Position numbers and translations under genes: made by a program
Notes under the pieces: model-generated
Seen by the model: the letters and a program-made list of their open reading frames with translations, nothing else
Database searches by the model: none
What the model was told of the DNA's origin: nothing
Part shown: positions 54,552 through 63,206 of the stretch, one piece after another
Layout of the letters: every line of letters starts with the position of its first letter
How positions within the stretch are numbered: position 1 is the stretch's first letter
NCBI GenBank assembly: GCA_003512955.1
Contig: DOTG01000040.1
Location: forward strand, 110,426-174,425
Origin: Marinilabiliales bacterium
GTDB lineage: Bacteria; Bacteroidota; Bacteroidia; Bacteroidales; SZUA-534
Length of the DNA stretch: 64,000 bases
Direction: 5' to 3'

Positions 54552-55580
54552 TCAGGCTTTCATCATCTGTTGCCACCGGGCAATCATCCAATCCATTTCA
54601 GATTGGTGGGCCTGGCTGACTATTTTACGTGCAGGGTCATCACCGAACCATTTTAACGCTCTACGGATTCCTTCGCGGAAAGTGATTTCGGCTTTAAACC
54701 CGGGGACAAATGTTTTGATTTTAGTATTATCGAAATACACGTTGGTCAGTTTATCGCCCAAAAGGTTGCCACGCAGCGCCTCAGCCACCTCCTTTGAACC
54801 TGTGCGCTCCAATGTCAACAGGTAGAGTACATCCTCAGGAATGTGAACCAGCCGGAGTTCGCGGTTCAAAGCTGCACCAATTTCCTGGTAAATCTGGTTC
54901 CATGTCAATCGCTCGTCGGTGGTGATGTGGAAGGCATGGCCGATGCTTTCGGAGTGCCCCAGCAAACCAATAAATCCTTTGGCAAAATCGGAGGCTTGCG
55001 TTAAAGTCCAACGGCTGAGACCGGTTCCGGGAACAATGATGGGCTGGTTTTTGAGCATGCTGTCTATCAAAGTATATCCATGATCGAAACCAAAACAGGA
55101 AGGCACATAGTTCCTGTAAGTATGCGAAGGCCTTACAATGGTTATCGGGAAACCGCTTTCGCGATAATAATGATTCAACAAATCTTCACAGGCAATTTTA
55201 TCGCGCGAATAGTTCCAGTAAGGATTCCGTAATGGCGTTGATTCCGTTACCACCGGATGCAGTAAAGGTTTCTGATAGGCCGATGCCGAGCTGATGAAGA
55301 TGAATTGACGGGTTTTCCCATGAAACAAACGGAAATCGCGTTCAATATCCTGAGGTTTAAAGGCAATCCAGTCAACCACTGTATCCCAAACATGATTCTT
55401 TAAAACTTTTTGTATCTCCAATTCGTTGGAAATGTCCGCCTTCAACGTCTTTACTGCTGATAAACTTTTCTCAACCGTAATACCACGGTTTAAATGAAAT
55501 AGCTCGATTCCCAATGTTAAAGCCAATTCGCTTACTGCAGTGCTGATGTTTCCGGTTCCGCCTATAAATAATACCTTCAT
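54552..55580 (-). CDS. NAD-dependent epimerase/dehydratase family protein
   Basis: 342 residues. Rossmann motif GGTGNIS (residues 7-13), DWIAFKPQD, SSASAYQKP, and NYSRDKIACED with catalytic Tyr and Lys; RPSHTYRNY and FAKGFIGLL follow. This is the extended SDR fold of the isoflavone-reductase-like/nucleotide-sugar group; the GGTG is slightly variant. The C-terminal part (ITFREGIRRALKWFGDDPARK) is typical. It could act on a sugar nucleotide, but no sugar gene cluster surrounds it. A HAD hydrolase gene follows at 87 bases upstream on the same strand. Confidence 0.88.
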   Translation of the reverse strand: MKVLFIGGTGNISTAVSELALTLGIELFHLNRGITVEKSLSAVKTLKADISNELEIQKVLKNHVWDTVVDWIAFKPQDIERDFRLFHGKTRQFIFISSASAYQKPLLHPVVTESTPLRNPYWNYSRDKIACEDLLNHYYRESGFPITIVRPSHTYRNYVPSCFGFDHGYTLIDSMLKNQPIIVPGTGLSRWTLTQASDFAKGFIGLLGHSESIGHAFHITTDERLTWNQIYQEIGAALNRELRLVHIPEDVLYLLTLERTGSKEVAEALRGNLLGDKLTNVYFDNTKIKTFVPGFKAEITFREGIRRALKWFGDDPARKIVSQAHQSEMDWMIARWQQMMKA

Positions 55581-55666
55581 CTGAATATTTTTTTAGCCAC
55601 AAATTTATCCAATATGCCAAAAGTTCCGCGGATTAACTCAAATAGTTTAATTATCAACAATTTCAA

Positions 55667-56347
55667 TTAACTAAAATAGGTATTTAAGTCGAAACCTTCA
55701 AATCCGTTTTGGTAGGTAATCAAATGTTTTGGCACCTTAATGAGATCGTGGTTTAACCTCGGTTCAACGGCCACAATATGTCCTACCCCGGCTTTCCAAG
55801 CCGATTCAATTCCCGAATAGCTATCTTCAAATACCAGGCAATCATGTATGGCAAGATGTAACTTTTGGGCAGCTAACATAAAAATATCAGGCGCAGGTTT
55901 GCCTGGGTAAGTGCCATCATCGAGCACAACCCATTCGCGCCGGAACCACTTACCCAAATTCAAATACTGAAAATAGAACTCCACATTCCGGGCATAAGAA
56001 CCCGTGGCAATTGTAATGGGCAAAGCAAGTTCTTTTGCTTTATTTAAAACCCATTCAGCCCCCGATGCCAGTTTAAAATCTTGAGAATTTTGCAAACACA
56101 ATTCCCGGTAATATTTTTCTTTCTGTTCGGTAATCCGCTCCAGTTCGTCCATTTCGGGCAAATACCCCAATAAATACTGAATGATGGTTTTGTTGGTCCG
56201 CCCATGTCCATGAATGCGGAACTCTTCCACAGTCAGCTTTTTATCTCTCAATTCAACAGCCATTTCTATCCAAGCCTTTTCGTGTAAGGGTGAATCGAGG
56301 AATAATGTCCCATTAAAATCAAATATAATTCCTTTGAATGTTGCCAT
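55667..56347 (-). CDS. HAD-superfamily hydrolase (beta-phosphoglucomutase-like) with DxN motif
   Basis: 226 residues. Motif I is IFDFNGTLF: nucleophile Asp10, but the +2 position, usually the general acid/base Asp, is Asn12. Motif II is TIATGSYARN, motif III Lys is in YPGKPAPDIF, and motif IV is VFEDSYSGIESAWKAG, as in beta-phosphoglucomutase and phosphatase members. The cap (about 20-95) is helical. With Asn at +2 it could still transfer phosphate poorly or have another substrate type. Subfamily members with FNGT occur in several bacteria, so it is not necessarily inactive. Substrate unknown. Confidence 0.88.
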   Translation of the reverse strand: MATFKGIIFDFNGTLFLDSPLHEKAWIEMAVELRDKKLTVEEFRIHGHGRTNKTIIQYLLGYLPEMDELERITEQKEKYYRELCLQNSQDFKLASGAEWVLNKAKELALPITIATGSYARNVEFYFQYLNLGKWFRREWVVLDDGTYPGKPAPDIFMLAAQKLHLAIHDCLVFEDSYSGIESAWKAGVGHIVAVEPRLNHDLIKVPKHLITYQNGFEGFDLNTYFS

Positions 56348-56422
56348 AAATATAGGTTATAATAAAAATGGTTAAAGGGTTGGTTTTATGCTCATCTGAT
56401 AATTTACTCATTTACTAATAGG

Positions 56423-56454
56423 CTAATTGTTCTCACATCTTGATACTTAATACT
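56423..56454 (+). repeat. Intergenic repeat, copy 2 (without heptamer array)
   Basis: CTAATTGTTCT directly followed by CACATCTTGATACTTAATACT. It is the same flanking sequence as copy 1 at 54449-54507 with the 26-base heptamer run absent. It lies between the HAD gene start and the HD gene end. Confidence 0.65.
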
Positions 56455-56467
56455 AAAAATCATTTAT

Positions 56468-57121
56468 CTATATCTCAGAATTCCATTCCTTATAAAACTG
56501 CTCCAAATACAATTCCATGAATTCATGCCGTTGCTGCGCCCTACGTTTACCTTCCTGGGTATTCATCAAATCTTTCAACTTCAGAAGCTTTTCGTAAAAA
56601 TGATCGATGGTTGGGGCTTTTGAGTTTTTATAGGCCTCTCTGGTCAGATTCAAATCCGGAGGAATAGAAGGGTTATACATTTCACGGTTTTTATAGCCTC
56701 CATAATTAAAGGTCCTGGCTATGCCAATGGCACCTGTTGCATCCAGCCGATCTGCATCCTGCACAATCTGCAATTCCAAAGGTTTTTGTAACAATGAAGA
56801 ATATCCTCCCTTGTAGGAAATATTTTCAATAATAAAAATCACCTGAGAAATGATACTGTTTCCGATAGATAAAGAAGATAAAAAATCCCTGGCCATGGCG
56901 GGCCCTTTGGTTTCATCCCCCTGATGAAATTTTGAGTCGGCCACGTCGTGCAATAATGCACCCAATTCAATGACAAATAAATTACCTCCTTCCACGGCAG
57001 CTATTTCCTTCGAAAGTTGATAGACCCGATGTACATGCCACCAATCGTGACCTCCCTCCGCTCCTGCCAATTGTTCTTTAACAAAAGAAATAGTCCGTCC
57101 AATGATTTGTTCTTTTTCCAT
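56468..57121 (-). CDS. HD-domain phosphohydrolase (YedJ-like)
   Basis: 217 residues. The metal-binding sites are GHDWWHVHRV (residues about 24-33) and LLHDVADSKF, followed by VQDADRLDATGAIGIARTF; these are the His/Asp ligands of the HD superfamily as in YedJ/YpgQ proteins. It is cytoplasmic. The likely activity is nucleotide or pyrophosphate hydrolysis; substrate unknown. It is upstream of the HAD and epimerase genes on the same strand, with 120-base gaps, so a loose transcription unit is possible. Confidence 0.88.
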   Translation of the reverse strand: MEKEQIIGRTISFVKEQLAGAEGGHDWWHVHRVYQLSKEIAAVEGGNLFVIELGALLHDVADSKFHQGDETKGPAMARDFLSSLSIGNSIISQVIFIIENISYKGGYSSLLQKPLELQIVQDADRLDATGAIGIARTFNYGGYKNREMYNPSIPPDLNLTREAYKNSKAPTIDHFYEKLLKLKDLMNTQEGKRRAQQRHEFMELYLEQFYKEWNSEI

Positions 57122-57319
57122 GAAAAAAGTTGTTTTTATTTATAGGGTAATTGTCCTGATGAGGGTCTTAAAGATATGCAAACCCTTAAAACCTTTTTAA
57201 TGATTGAAAGACATCTCCTTTTTCATTAATAAAACCCTCCTAAACAGAGTTCCAAAACTCTTTGTTGTTATTAGCCCAGGACCTCCCTTTCCTGGGTTTT
57301 CTTTTCAAATTCGATTTGT

Positions 57320-58426
57320 TTAAAATACCCAGCCAATGCCATATTCCACGTATTGGGCTTTGGCGGCGTGCGCTTTAAGCGAGACATTGGCAAAAGCCCA
57401 AGGAACAAAATAGTACCTAAGAGCAACCCTTTCATAAAATGGCAACCAATAATCGACAGGTTTATATAAATAAAATCCCAATTGAACACTCATCCGGAAT
57501 TTATTTGCCAGCAAATCAGTAGATAAAAAACCGGCATAGCTTACATAGTCCTGAGTGCTCATCTCCCGACCTACAAAGTTTTCACTATTTTCCTCATTAT
57601 AAAAAACATCGGCTCCAAATCCAATCATCCGTTTTTGGTTGATGCGGTAATTGTAGCCTAGTGAAAGTGAATTGTTGAAATATTTAACATTGGGTTCGGC
57701 CATGTTTTTACCACACCACCCAACACCTTCAAACACATATATTTCATATTTTTTAACAATAGGTTCCGGAGAACCCGTTTGAAAGCCAGCAAATGGTTTT
57801 CCCATCATAAAACTCAGTGTGGCTTGGAGCGTTACCATGTTTAACCCATAATTGGGGTATTTGACGGCGCCATTGCTAAAATGCTGAAACTTAATACCTC
57901 CACCCCATTCCCAGTTATTCTTAAACTGTTGTTTATAAAGCAAGCTGAAATCGATGTACACATTCAAATCGGTTCCAATCGCATTATTCAGTGGGTTGGT
58001 AATGGAATCATATTCGTTGATATTAAATGTACACCCCGCGCTCCAACTGGTACTCAAAGCGGCATGGCCGAAACGTTTAAAGGGCATTTCCATAAAACCA
58101 AACAACGCCATGGGATTGCCAATAATTTTATTATTGAAATAGCCAGAATACAAACCCACCCCAAAAGTGGGGTATTTCAGGAGTTGTTGCCAATATTGGC
58201 TACCAGTGGTTTGAAAACCCAACCGTAATTCATTTCCAACATAAGGCTGCTGGCTCAAATGCTTCATATCGGCATGGTGAGCAATCAAACGACCCGTATA
58301 AGCAGCGTATTCCAATTTTGGAATCAGTTTTCGGGTCACTGTATCTTGCCCAAACGCTTGATTTACCAACATTATAGAAGTAAAGATGAAAATTACGATT
58401 CCAATCATTCCATTTCTGACCATCAC
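57320..58426 (-). CDS. Acyloxyacyl hydrolase / lipid A 3-O-deacylase (PagL-like)
   Basis: 368 residues. Signal peptide (cut near FGQDTV) and an alternating-strand barrel ending in a Phe (YGIGWVF). The pair of PagL catalytic residues sits in GIKFQHFSNGAVKYPNYGLN (His, then Ser), the family signature H-x-S-N-[AG]...P-N-x-G-x-N. It would remove an ester-linked acyl chain from lipid A in the outer membrane. It is longer than classical PagL, as usual for the Bacteroidota version. It is monocistronic. Confidence 0.85.
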   Translation of the reverse strand: MMVRNGMIGIVIFIFTSIMLVNQAFGQDTVTRKLIPKLEYAAYTGRLIAHHADMKHLSQQPYVGNELRLGFQTTGSQYWQQLLKYPTFGVGLYSGYFNNKIIGNPMALFGFMEMPFKRFGHAALSTSWSAGCTFNINEYDSITNPLNNAIGTDLNVYIDFSLLYKQQFKNNWEWGGGIKFQHFSNGAVKYPNYGLNMVTLQATLSFMMGKPFAGFQTGSPEPIVKKYEIYVFEGVGWCGKNMAEPNVKYFNNSLSLGYNYRINQKRMIGFGADVFYNEENSENFVGREMSTQDYVSYAGFLSTDLLANKFRMSVQLGFYLYKPVDYWLPFYERVALRYYFVPWAFANVSLKAHAAKAQYVEYGIGWVF

Positions 58427-58461
58427 TATTTTTAGTTTTTCAATATTTACTTAAATCCGTG

Positions 58462-58610
58462 AGTTGCTGTACAACTTTATTAAAAATTCAGCTTTTAAGT
58501 GAACCCTTAAACCCGCAAGTCGCAGTGCGACTTTAATGAAAATGAGTATTTTAAATAAATTTCGTAATACCTGATTTAATGAAGTCGCGCCGCGACTAAA
58601 TAGCTCATTT
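58462..58610. repeat. REP-like cluster of three palindromes
   Basis: Three short hairpins lie close together: AGTTG-CTGTA-CAACT (58462-58476), AAGTCGC-AGT-GCGACTT (58517-58533) and AGTCGC-GCC-GCGACT (58583-58597). GAAAATGAGTATTT follows the second, and its near inverse AAATAGCTCATTTTC follows the third. Arrangement and size resemble REP/BIME elements, which are moved by RAYT transposases. No RAYT gene is in the window. Confidence 0.65.
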
Positions 58611-58653
58611 TCTTATTGTTTAATATTTTACTTGCGGAATCAAAGTGAACCAT

Positions 58654-58677
58654 AAAAAAACCTGCCAATAGACAGGT
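58654..58677 (-). terminator. mgsA-like gene terminator
   Basis: On the minus strand ACCTGTC and GGCAGGT form the stem (with one or two weak pairs) followed by a run of T. It lies about 25 bases after the stop codon. Confidence 0.7.
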
Positions 58678-58701
58678 CCATACATCGATTGTAATATCCT
58701 A

Positions 58702-59079
58702 TTAAATATGTTCGCTAATAATATGATTTGCTGTAGCCCTGTTTAATGCAATGGGAATGTTATTAATAACTGCCGTGCGGATAAGTGTTTGAATATCATG
58801 TTCATGTCCCTGAGGTGTTTCTGTATCAATAAAGAACACAACCCTATCGACCTGACTATCCAGGATTTTAGCTGCCAGATAAATGTCACCTCCCGACGGA
58901 CCATGACCAAACGAAGCAACATCCAAATCAAGCACACTTTTGAGCAACTGGGCTGTATGTGAGGTTCCAATGAGATTCATTTTTTTCAAGACTTCAATTT
59001 TTTCTTTGGCCCATTCCAACATGAGTTGTTTCTTTCTGTCGTGGGCTACCAATGCAATTGTAATTTTTTTATCAGTCAT
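58702..59079 (-). CDS. mgsA: Methylglyoxal synthase-like protein (variant)
   Basis: 125 residues against about 150 in Escherichia coli. ALVAHDRKK with His13, the catalytic Asp of HGPSGGD (Asp65), VFFIDTE, HEHD with His92 and Asp95, and NNIPIALNRATANHII show the family. However the phosphate-binding TGTTG loop is IGTSHT here, and the DPL...PHDPDV segment is changed. It would convert dihydroxyacetone phosphate to methylglyoxal and phosphate as an overflow from glycolysis. With the altered loop the activity is not certain. The gene name is by family only. Confidence 0.78.
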   Translation of the reverse strand: MTDKKITIALVAHDRKKQLMLEWAKEKIEVLKKMNLIGTSHTAQLLKSVLDLDVASFGHGPSGGDIYLAAKILDSQVDRVVFFIDTETPQGHEHDIQTLIRTAVINNIPIALNRATANHIISEHI

Positions 59080-59412
59080 TGTCTATATTATAAGTATGAT
59101 GCACAAATCTAATAATTATTTATCATCGGTATGAAATAAAAGCTGTCTTGAAAATGAAAATTCATTATTCCGCCGTTTCATGAATCAGAACGTTCCGTTA
59201 AAGAATTGATTTGCTCGCCAGACCAACCGCTTCCTATCTGGCAAGTATTATTATAGATGCTTACAAAACAAACGATTGAAACTTTATGGTAAGTAATCAC
59301 CTTAAAAAGTTGAAATTATTGTTAAAATATTTACTTTTATTGTAAAATTTTAAAGAGTAATTGAACAATATGTTCAGTTTCATGTTTAATTCACAAACTA
59401 AAACTACATACA
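59080..59412. other. Intergenic stretch upstream of xerD
   Basis: About 330 bases between the divergent mgsA-like and xerD genes. It contains a weak inverted repeat (CGCCAGA ... TCTGGCAA, near 59215-59245). I see no ORF, no clear TAnnTTTG promoter for xerD, and no RNA gene. Confidence 0.4.
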
Positions 59413-60312
59413 ATGATTTGGGCAGATTATTACGAAGGTTATAAAAGTTATTTACAACTTGAGAAGTCCTTGTCGGGTAATACCGTCGAAGCCTACCTAA
59501 AGGATATAGGCAAATTCACCGAATATTTAGAGGGACAAGGTTTTTCCGCGAACCCTACAGATGTAACCCAGGCAAAAATACGGGAATTCATTGATTTTAT
59601 CAATGAGTTGGGAATGAGTGCCAGTTCACAAGCACGAGCTTTATCCGGAATCAAATCCTTCTTCAAATATCTGTTGATTCAGGATGTGATTGAAAGAGAC
59701 CCATCGGCATTGATAGAAACTCCAAAAATTGGCAGGAAATTGCCGGTTGTTTTATCCCCCGACGAAGTTGATTCATTGATTAAAGCCGTTGAACTGGGGT
59801 CGGAAACCGGCTACCGTAACCATGCCATTCTTGAAGTTTTATATGGATGCGGGTTGCGGGTGTCGGAACTGGTCAACCTGCGTTTAACCGATGTTCACTA
59901 CGAGGAAGGTTTTATCAAAGTTCAAGGTAAAGGAAACAAAGAGCGGCTGATTCCATTTGGCAAAAAAGCCAAGGAAGCCATTCAGATTCAGATACGCCAC
60001 TATCGGGCAAATTTAAAAATTGATAAAAAGGACGAGAATATCCTTTTCCTGAACCGCAGGGGCAAAAAGATGACCCGGGTAATGATTTTTACCATTATTA
60101 AAGATTTGGCTGAAAAGATTGGTCTGGCTAAGAATATCAGTCCGCATACCTTCAGGCATTCGTTTGCCACCCACTTAATGGAGGGCGGTGCCGATCTCAG
60201 AGCCATTCAAGACATGCTTGGTCACGAATCAATTACCACCACCGAGGTTTATACACATCTAGATAAAGAATACCTGAAAGATACCATCTTAAGGTTTCAC
60301 CCAAGATCGTAA
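59413..60312 (+). CDS. xerD: Site-specific tyrosine recombinase XerD
   Basis: 299 residues, standard length. An N-terminal SAM-like arm domain (to about 105; LQLEKSLSGNTVEAYLKDI), then the catalytic domain with Arg in CGLRVSELVNL, Lys in VQGKGNKERLIPFG, HTFRHSFATHL, LGHESITTTEVYTHLD with the nucleophile Tyr. It resolves chromosome dimers at dif. There are no phage or element genes around it, so it is the housekeeping recombinase rather than an integrase. A terminator follows. Confidence 0.93.
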   Translation: MIWADYYEGYKSYLQLEKSLSGNTVEAYLKDIGKFTEYLEGQGFSANPTDVTQAKIREFIDFINELGMSASSQARALSGIKSFFKYLLIQDVIERDPSALIETPKIGRKLPVVLSPDEVDSLIKAVELGSETGYRNHAILEVLYGCGLRVSELVNLRLTDVHYEEGFIKVQGKGNKERLIPFGKKAKEAIQIQIRHYRANLKIDKKDENILFLNRRGKKMTRVMIFTIIKDLAEKIGLAKNISPHTFRHSFATHLMEGGADLRAIQDMLGHESITTTEVYTHLDKEYLKDTILRFHPRS

Positions 60313-60335
60313 ACTATTTAACATTTTATTTTCAT

Positions 60336-60372
60336 AAAGGCTAATCTAACTTACAATAGATTAGCCTTTTTT
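60336..60372 (+). terminator. xerD terminator
   Basis: AAAGGCTAATCTA pairs with TAGATTAGCCTTT over eight bases, with T run to 60372. Confidence 0.88.
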
Positions 60373-60589
60373 ATTGATTTTTATTTGTTATTGGAAACAA
60401 ATTGTTGAACATTCCTTGTAAAGAATGGTTTAATTTATTCGAATGTATTCAACTGCTAATCAACATGTTTTAGAAATATTATTAATAAATTGTTATTTTA
60501 TCTTTCAATTTGAAATTAAAACACCAAAATTATGATAAAATTCATATTTTTAGACTCGTGAAATTACCATCCGGGTATTTTTTTTCTGC

Positions 60590-60597
60590 TAAATTTG
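60590..60597 (+). promoter_or_regulatory. pckA -7 box
   Basis: TAAATTTG matches TAnnTTTG; no clear -33 element. The leader would be about 50 bases. The rest of the 340-base gap after xerD is AT-rich without features. Confidence 0.5.
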
Positions 60598-60652
60598 GCA
60601 CCTTGTTACAAAATAATTTAGATAATCACTTATAAAATTTAAATACACATTT

Positions 60653-62248
60653 ATGGAGACAATTGATTTAAAAAAGTACGGCATTAAAGATGTAAAAACC
60701 ATTGTTTATAATCCAACTTATCAGCAATTGTTTGTTGATGAGATGGATCCGGCTAACCAAGGATTTGAAAAAGGAGTTGAAACCTGCACAGGTGCAGTTT
60801 CAGTGGATACCGGTATTTTTACGGGACGCTCGCCAAAAGACAAATACTTTGTGAAGGACGAAATTACCGAAAAAAATATGTGGTGGGATGGTACCATCAA
60901 CCGCCCTATCAACACTAATGTATGGAACGATTGTAAAACTTTGGTGACTGATCAATTAGGTTCAGCTAAAAAACTTTATGTAGTAGATGTATTCTGTGGA
61001 ACCAACGTAGATACCCGCATGAAGGTACGCTTTATTATGGAAGTTGCCTGGCAGGCCCACTTTGTAACCAACATGTTTATCCGCCCTTCGCACTATGAAT
61101 TGGCAAACTTTGGAGAACCTGATTTTGTGGTCATGAATGGCTCAAAAGCTACAAACCCAAAATGGAAAGAACACGGCTTAAATTCCGAAGTATTTGTACT
61201 TTTCAATTTAGGCCAGAAAATGGCTGTCATTGGAGGTACCTGGTATGGTGGCGAAATGAAGAAAGGTATCTTCTCTTTAATGAATTTTTACCTGCCCTTA
61301 CGCGGAATTGCTTCAATGCATTGCTCAGCCAATGTGGGTGAAGATGGTGATGTAGCCATATTCTTCGGCTTGTCGGGGACCGGGAAAACCACCCTCTCGG
61401 CCGACCCAAAACGATACCTGATTGGTGATGACGAGCATGGATGGGACGATCATGGGGTATTCAACTTCGAAGGTGGTTGCTATGCAAAAGTGATTGACCT
61501 AAGCAAAGAAAACGAACCAGATATCTGGCGTGCCATCAAACGTGATGCGCTGTTAGAAAACGTTATGGTAAAAGCAGATGGGGCTCCCGATTTCTCAAAA
61601 GAAGCTTCAAAAACTGAAAATACAAGGGTTTCCTATCCTATCAACCACATCAACAAAATTGTGCTGCCTTCAAAAGCCGGACATGCCAGTAAAATCATCT
61701 ATTTAAGTGCCGATGCGTTTGGTGTATTGCCTCCGGTATCGATCTTAGACCGAAACCAGGCCCAATACCACTTTCTTTGCGGATATACCTCGAAACTGGC
61801 CGGAACAGAACGTGGGATTACAGAACCCGTGCCATCATTCTCTCCTGCCTTTGGCGAAGCCTTCTTAACATTGCATCCAACCATTTATGCTGCTACCCTG
61901 GGAAAAAAAATGGATAAGCATAATGCCAAAGCTTACCTGGTAAACACAGGTTGGAATGGAACCGGCAAGCGTATTTCAATTAAAGATACCCGTGCCATTA
62001 TTGATGCCATTATCGATGGTTCCATTGAAAAAGCAGAAACTGTAAAAATCCCGATCTTAAACCTGACTGCTCCCAAAGCACTAAAAAATGTATCGGAGGG
62101 CATTCTTGATCCACGTCAAACCTACGCCAATCAAGGTGAATGGGAGAAAAAAGCAAGAGATTTGGCTGCCAGGTATATTAAAAACTTTGAACAATATTGT
62201 GATACCGAAGAAGGAAAATCTTTAATTTCTTCCGGCCCACAATTGTAA
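60653..62248 (+). CDS. pckA: Phosphoenolpyruvate carboxykinase (ATP)
   Basis: 531 residues, standard length. Key motifs: RSPKDKYFV, RPSHYELANFGEPDF, the P-loop GLSGTGKTTLSADP, the kinase-2 segment IGDDEHGW, and the adenine-binding region near the C-terminus (TGWNGTGKRISIKDTRAII). It converts oxaloacetate and ATP to PEP, CO2 and ADP; in fermenting Bacteroidota it often runs in the carboxylating direction for succinate production. It is monocistronic with a strong terminator. Confidence 0.97.
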   Translation: METIDLKKYGIKDVKTIVYNPTYQQLFVDEMDPANQGFEKGVETCTGAVSVDTGIFTGRSPKDKYFVKDEITEKNMWWDGTINRPINTNVWNDCKTLVTDQLGSAKKLYVVDVFCGTNVDTRMKVRFIMEVAWQAHFVTNMFIRPSHYELANFGEPDFVVMNGSKATNPKWKEHGLNSEVFVLFNLGQKMAVIGGTWYGGEMKKGIFSLMNFYLPLRGIASMHCSANVGEDGDVAIFFGLSGTGKTTLSADPKRYLIGDDEHGWDDHGVFNFEGGCYAKVIDLSKENEPDIWRAIKRDALLENVMVKADGAPDFSKEASKTENTRVSYPINHINKIVLPSKAGHASKIIYLSADAFGVLPPVSILDRNQAQYHFLCGYTSKLAGTERGITEPVPSFSPAFGEAFLTLHPTIYAATLGKKMDKHNAKAYLVNTGWNGTGKRISIKDTRAIIDAIIDGSIEKAETVKIPILNLTAPKALKNVSEGILDPRQTYANQGEWEKKARDLAARYIKNFEQYCDTEEGKSLISSGPQL

Positions 62249-62279
62249 GATTATATTACTCAAAAAGAAACAGTTGCAA

Positions 62280-62306
62280 CCCCGCCATTTTTATGGCGGG
62301 GTTTTT
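62280..62306 (+). terminator. pckA terminator
   Basis: CCCCGCCAT pairs with ATGGCGGGG over four bases, then five T. Confidence 0.92.
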
Positions 62307-62335
62307 GTTAAGCGTGCCTATTTATCATAGTAATA

Positions 62336-62364
62336 TTGCGATTTATACAAAATTGTTACATTTG
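62336..62364 (+). promoter_or_regulatory. plsY promoter
   Basis: TTG at 62336-62338, an 18-base spacer, and TACATTTG at 62357-62364. It places the plsY ATG at 62387 about 16 bases after the predicted transcript start. Confidence 0.7.
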
Positions 62365-62386
62365 TGCAGAACTTAAAACGAATGAT

Positions 62387-63064
62387 ATGAATACAGTTTT
62401 ATTAAGCATCATCCTTTGCATTGTTGCCTATTTACTGGGTTCCGTACCATCTTCAGTTTGGATAGGTCGTTGGTTTTATAACATTGATATTCGCGAACAC
62501 GGAAGCGGAAATGCAGGTACAACAAACACTTTCAGGGTTTTAGGCACTGTCCCCGGTGTAGTAGTTTTTGTAGTAGATATTTTAAAAGGATGGATGGCTG
62601 TAAATCTGGTCCGTATGGTTCATACCCTTCAACCCGATACCGCACCCTTTGTTAATTTTCAGTTGTTTCTTGGCGGACTGGCGGTTTTAGGCCATATATT
62701 CCCCATCTATGTTGGCTTTAAAGGTGGAAAAGGTGTAGCCACGTTACTTGGTATCGTGCTGGCCATACATCCTGCTTCGGCATTGGTTTGTTTGGGTATT
62801 TTTGCGTTTATGTTGTTCCTGTCAAAATATGTGTCGCTAAGTTCGATGACCTCGGGGGTGATTTTTCCTTTTCTCATTATTTTTGTATTTAAAGAAACCA
62901 TTCCCTCCCTTATTATTTTTTCAATCCTCATCAGTGTGCTACTGATATTCACTCATCAGAAGAACATCATCCGTCTATTGGCCCGTGAAGAAAACAAGGT
63001 CCGTTTCAGAAGGGATCGCGATCGGTTTCCACAGAGGAACCGGAACAAAGGGTTTGATAGGTAA
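62387..63064 (+). CDS. plsY: Acyl phosphate:glycerol-3-phosphate acyltransferase
   Basis: 225 residues from the ATG at 62387 (MNTVLLSIILCIVAYLLGS); the frame's earlier ATG at 62336 falls in the promoter. Five or so transmembrane helices. The three family motifs are GSVPSSVWIG with REHGSGNAGTTNTFR, VFKGGKGVAT (here GFKGGKGVATLLGIVLA), and the C-terminal HQKNIIRLLAREENKVRF. It transfers an acyl group from acyl phosphate to glycerol-3-phosphate, the first step of phospholipid synthesis. Confidence 0.94.
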   Translation: MNTVLLSIILCIVAYLLGSVPSSVWIGRWFYNIDIREHGSGNAGTTNTFRVLGTVPGVVVFVVDILKGWMAVNLVRMVHTLQPDTAPFVNFQLFLGGLAVLGHIFPIYVGFKGGKGVATLLGIVLAIHPASALVCLGIFAFMLFLSKYVSLSSMTSGVIFPFLIIFVFKETIPSLIIFSILISVLLIFTHQKNIIRLLAREENKVRFRRDRDRFPQRNRNKGFDR

Positions 63065-63206
63065 GAATTAAGCTACATTTGTGCATAATGCCCGAGAGTG
63101 GCGAATCTTAACAATATTAGGTTGCTCTCCAGCAGAGACTAAGTCTCTCTTTTACTCCAATAGTTTTATAATAAATAAAAATATTATAACAGGAATCAAC
63201 AATCAA

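Noticed and set aside
57275..57296. Hairpin CCCAGG/CCTGGG with a following T run on plus
   Set aside because: No plus-strand gene lies upstream, and on the minus strand there is no T run, so it is not called a terminator.
57271..57489. 72-codon minus-strand frame at the end of the PagL-like gene
   Set aside because: It overlaps the real gene's 3' end in another frame and has no independent start signal or family.
59413..60312. Tyrosine recombinase as the integrase of a mobile element
   Set aside because: Length and motifs fit XerD, and there are no phage, transfer or attachment-site features around it.
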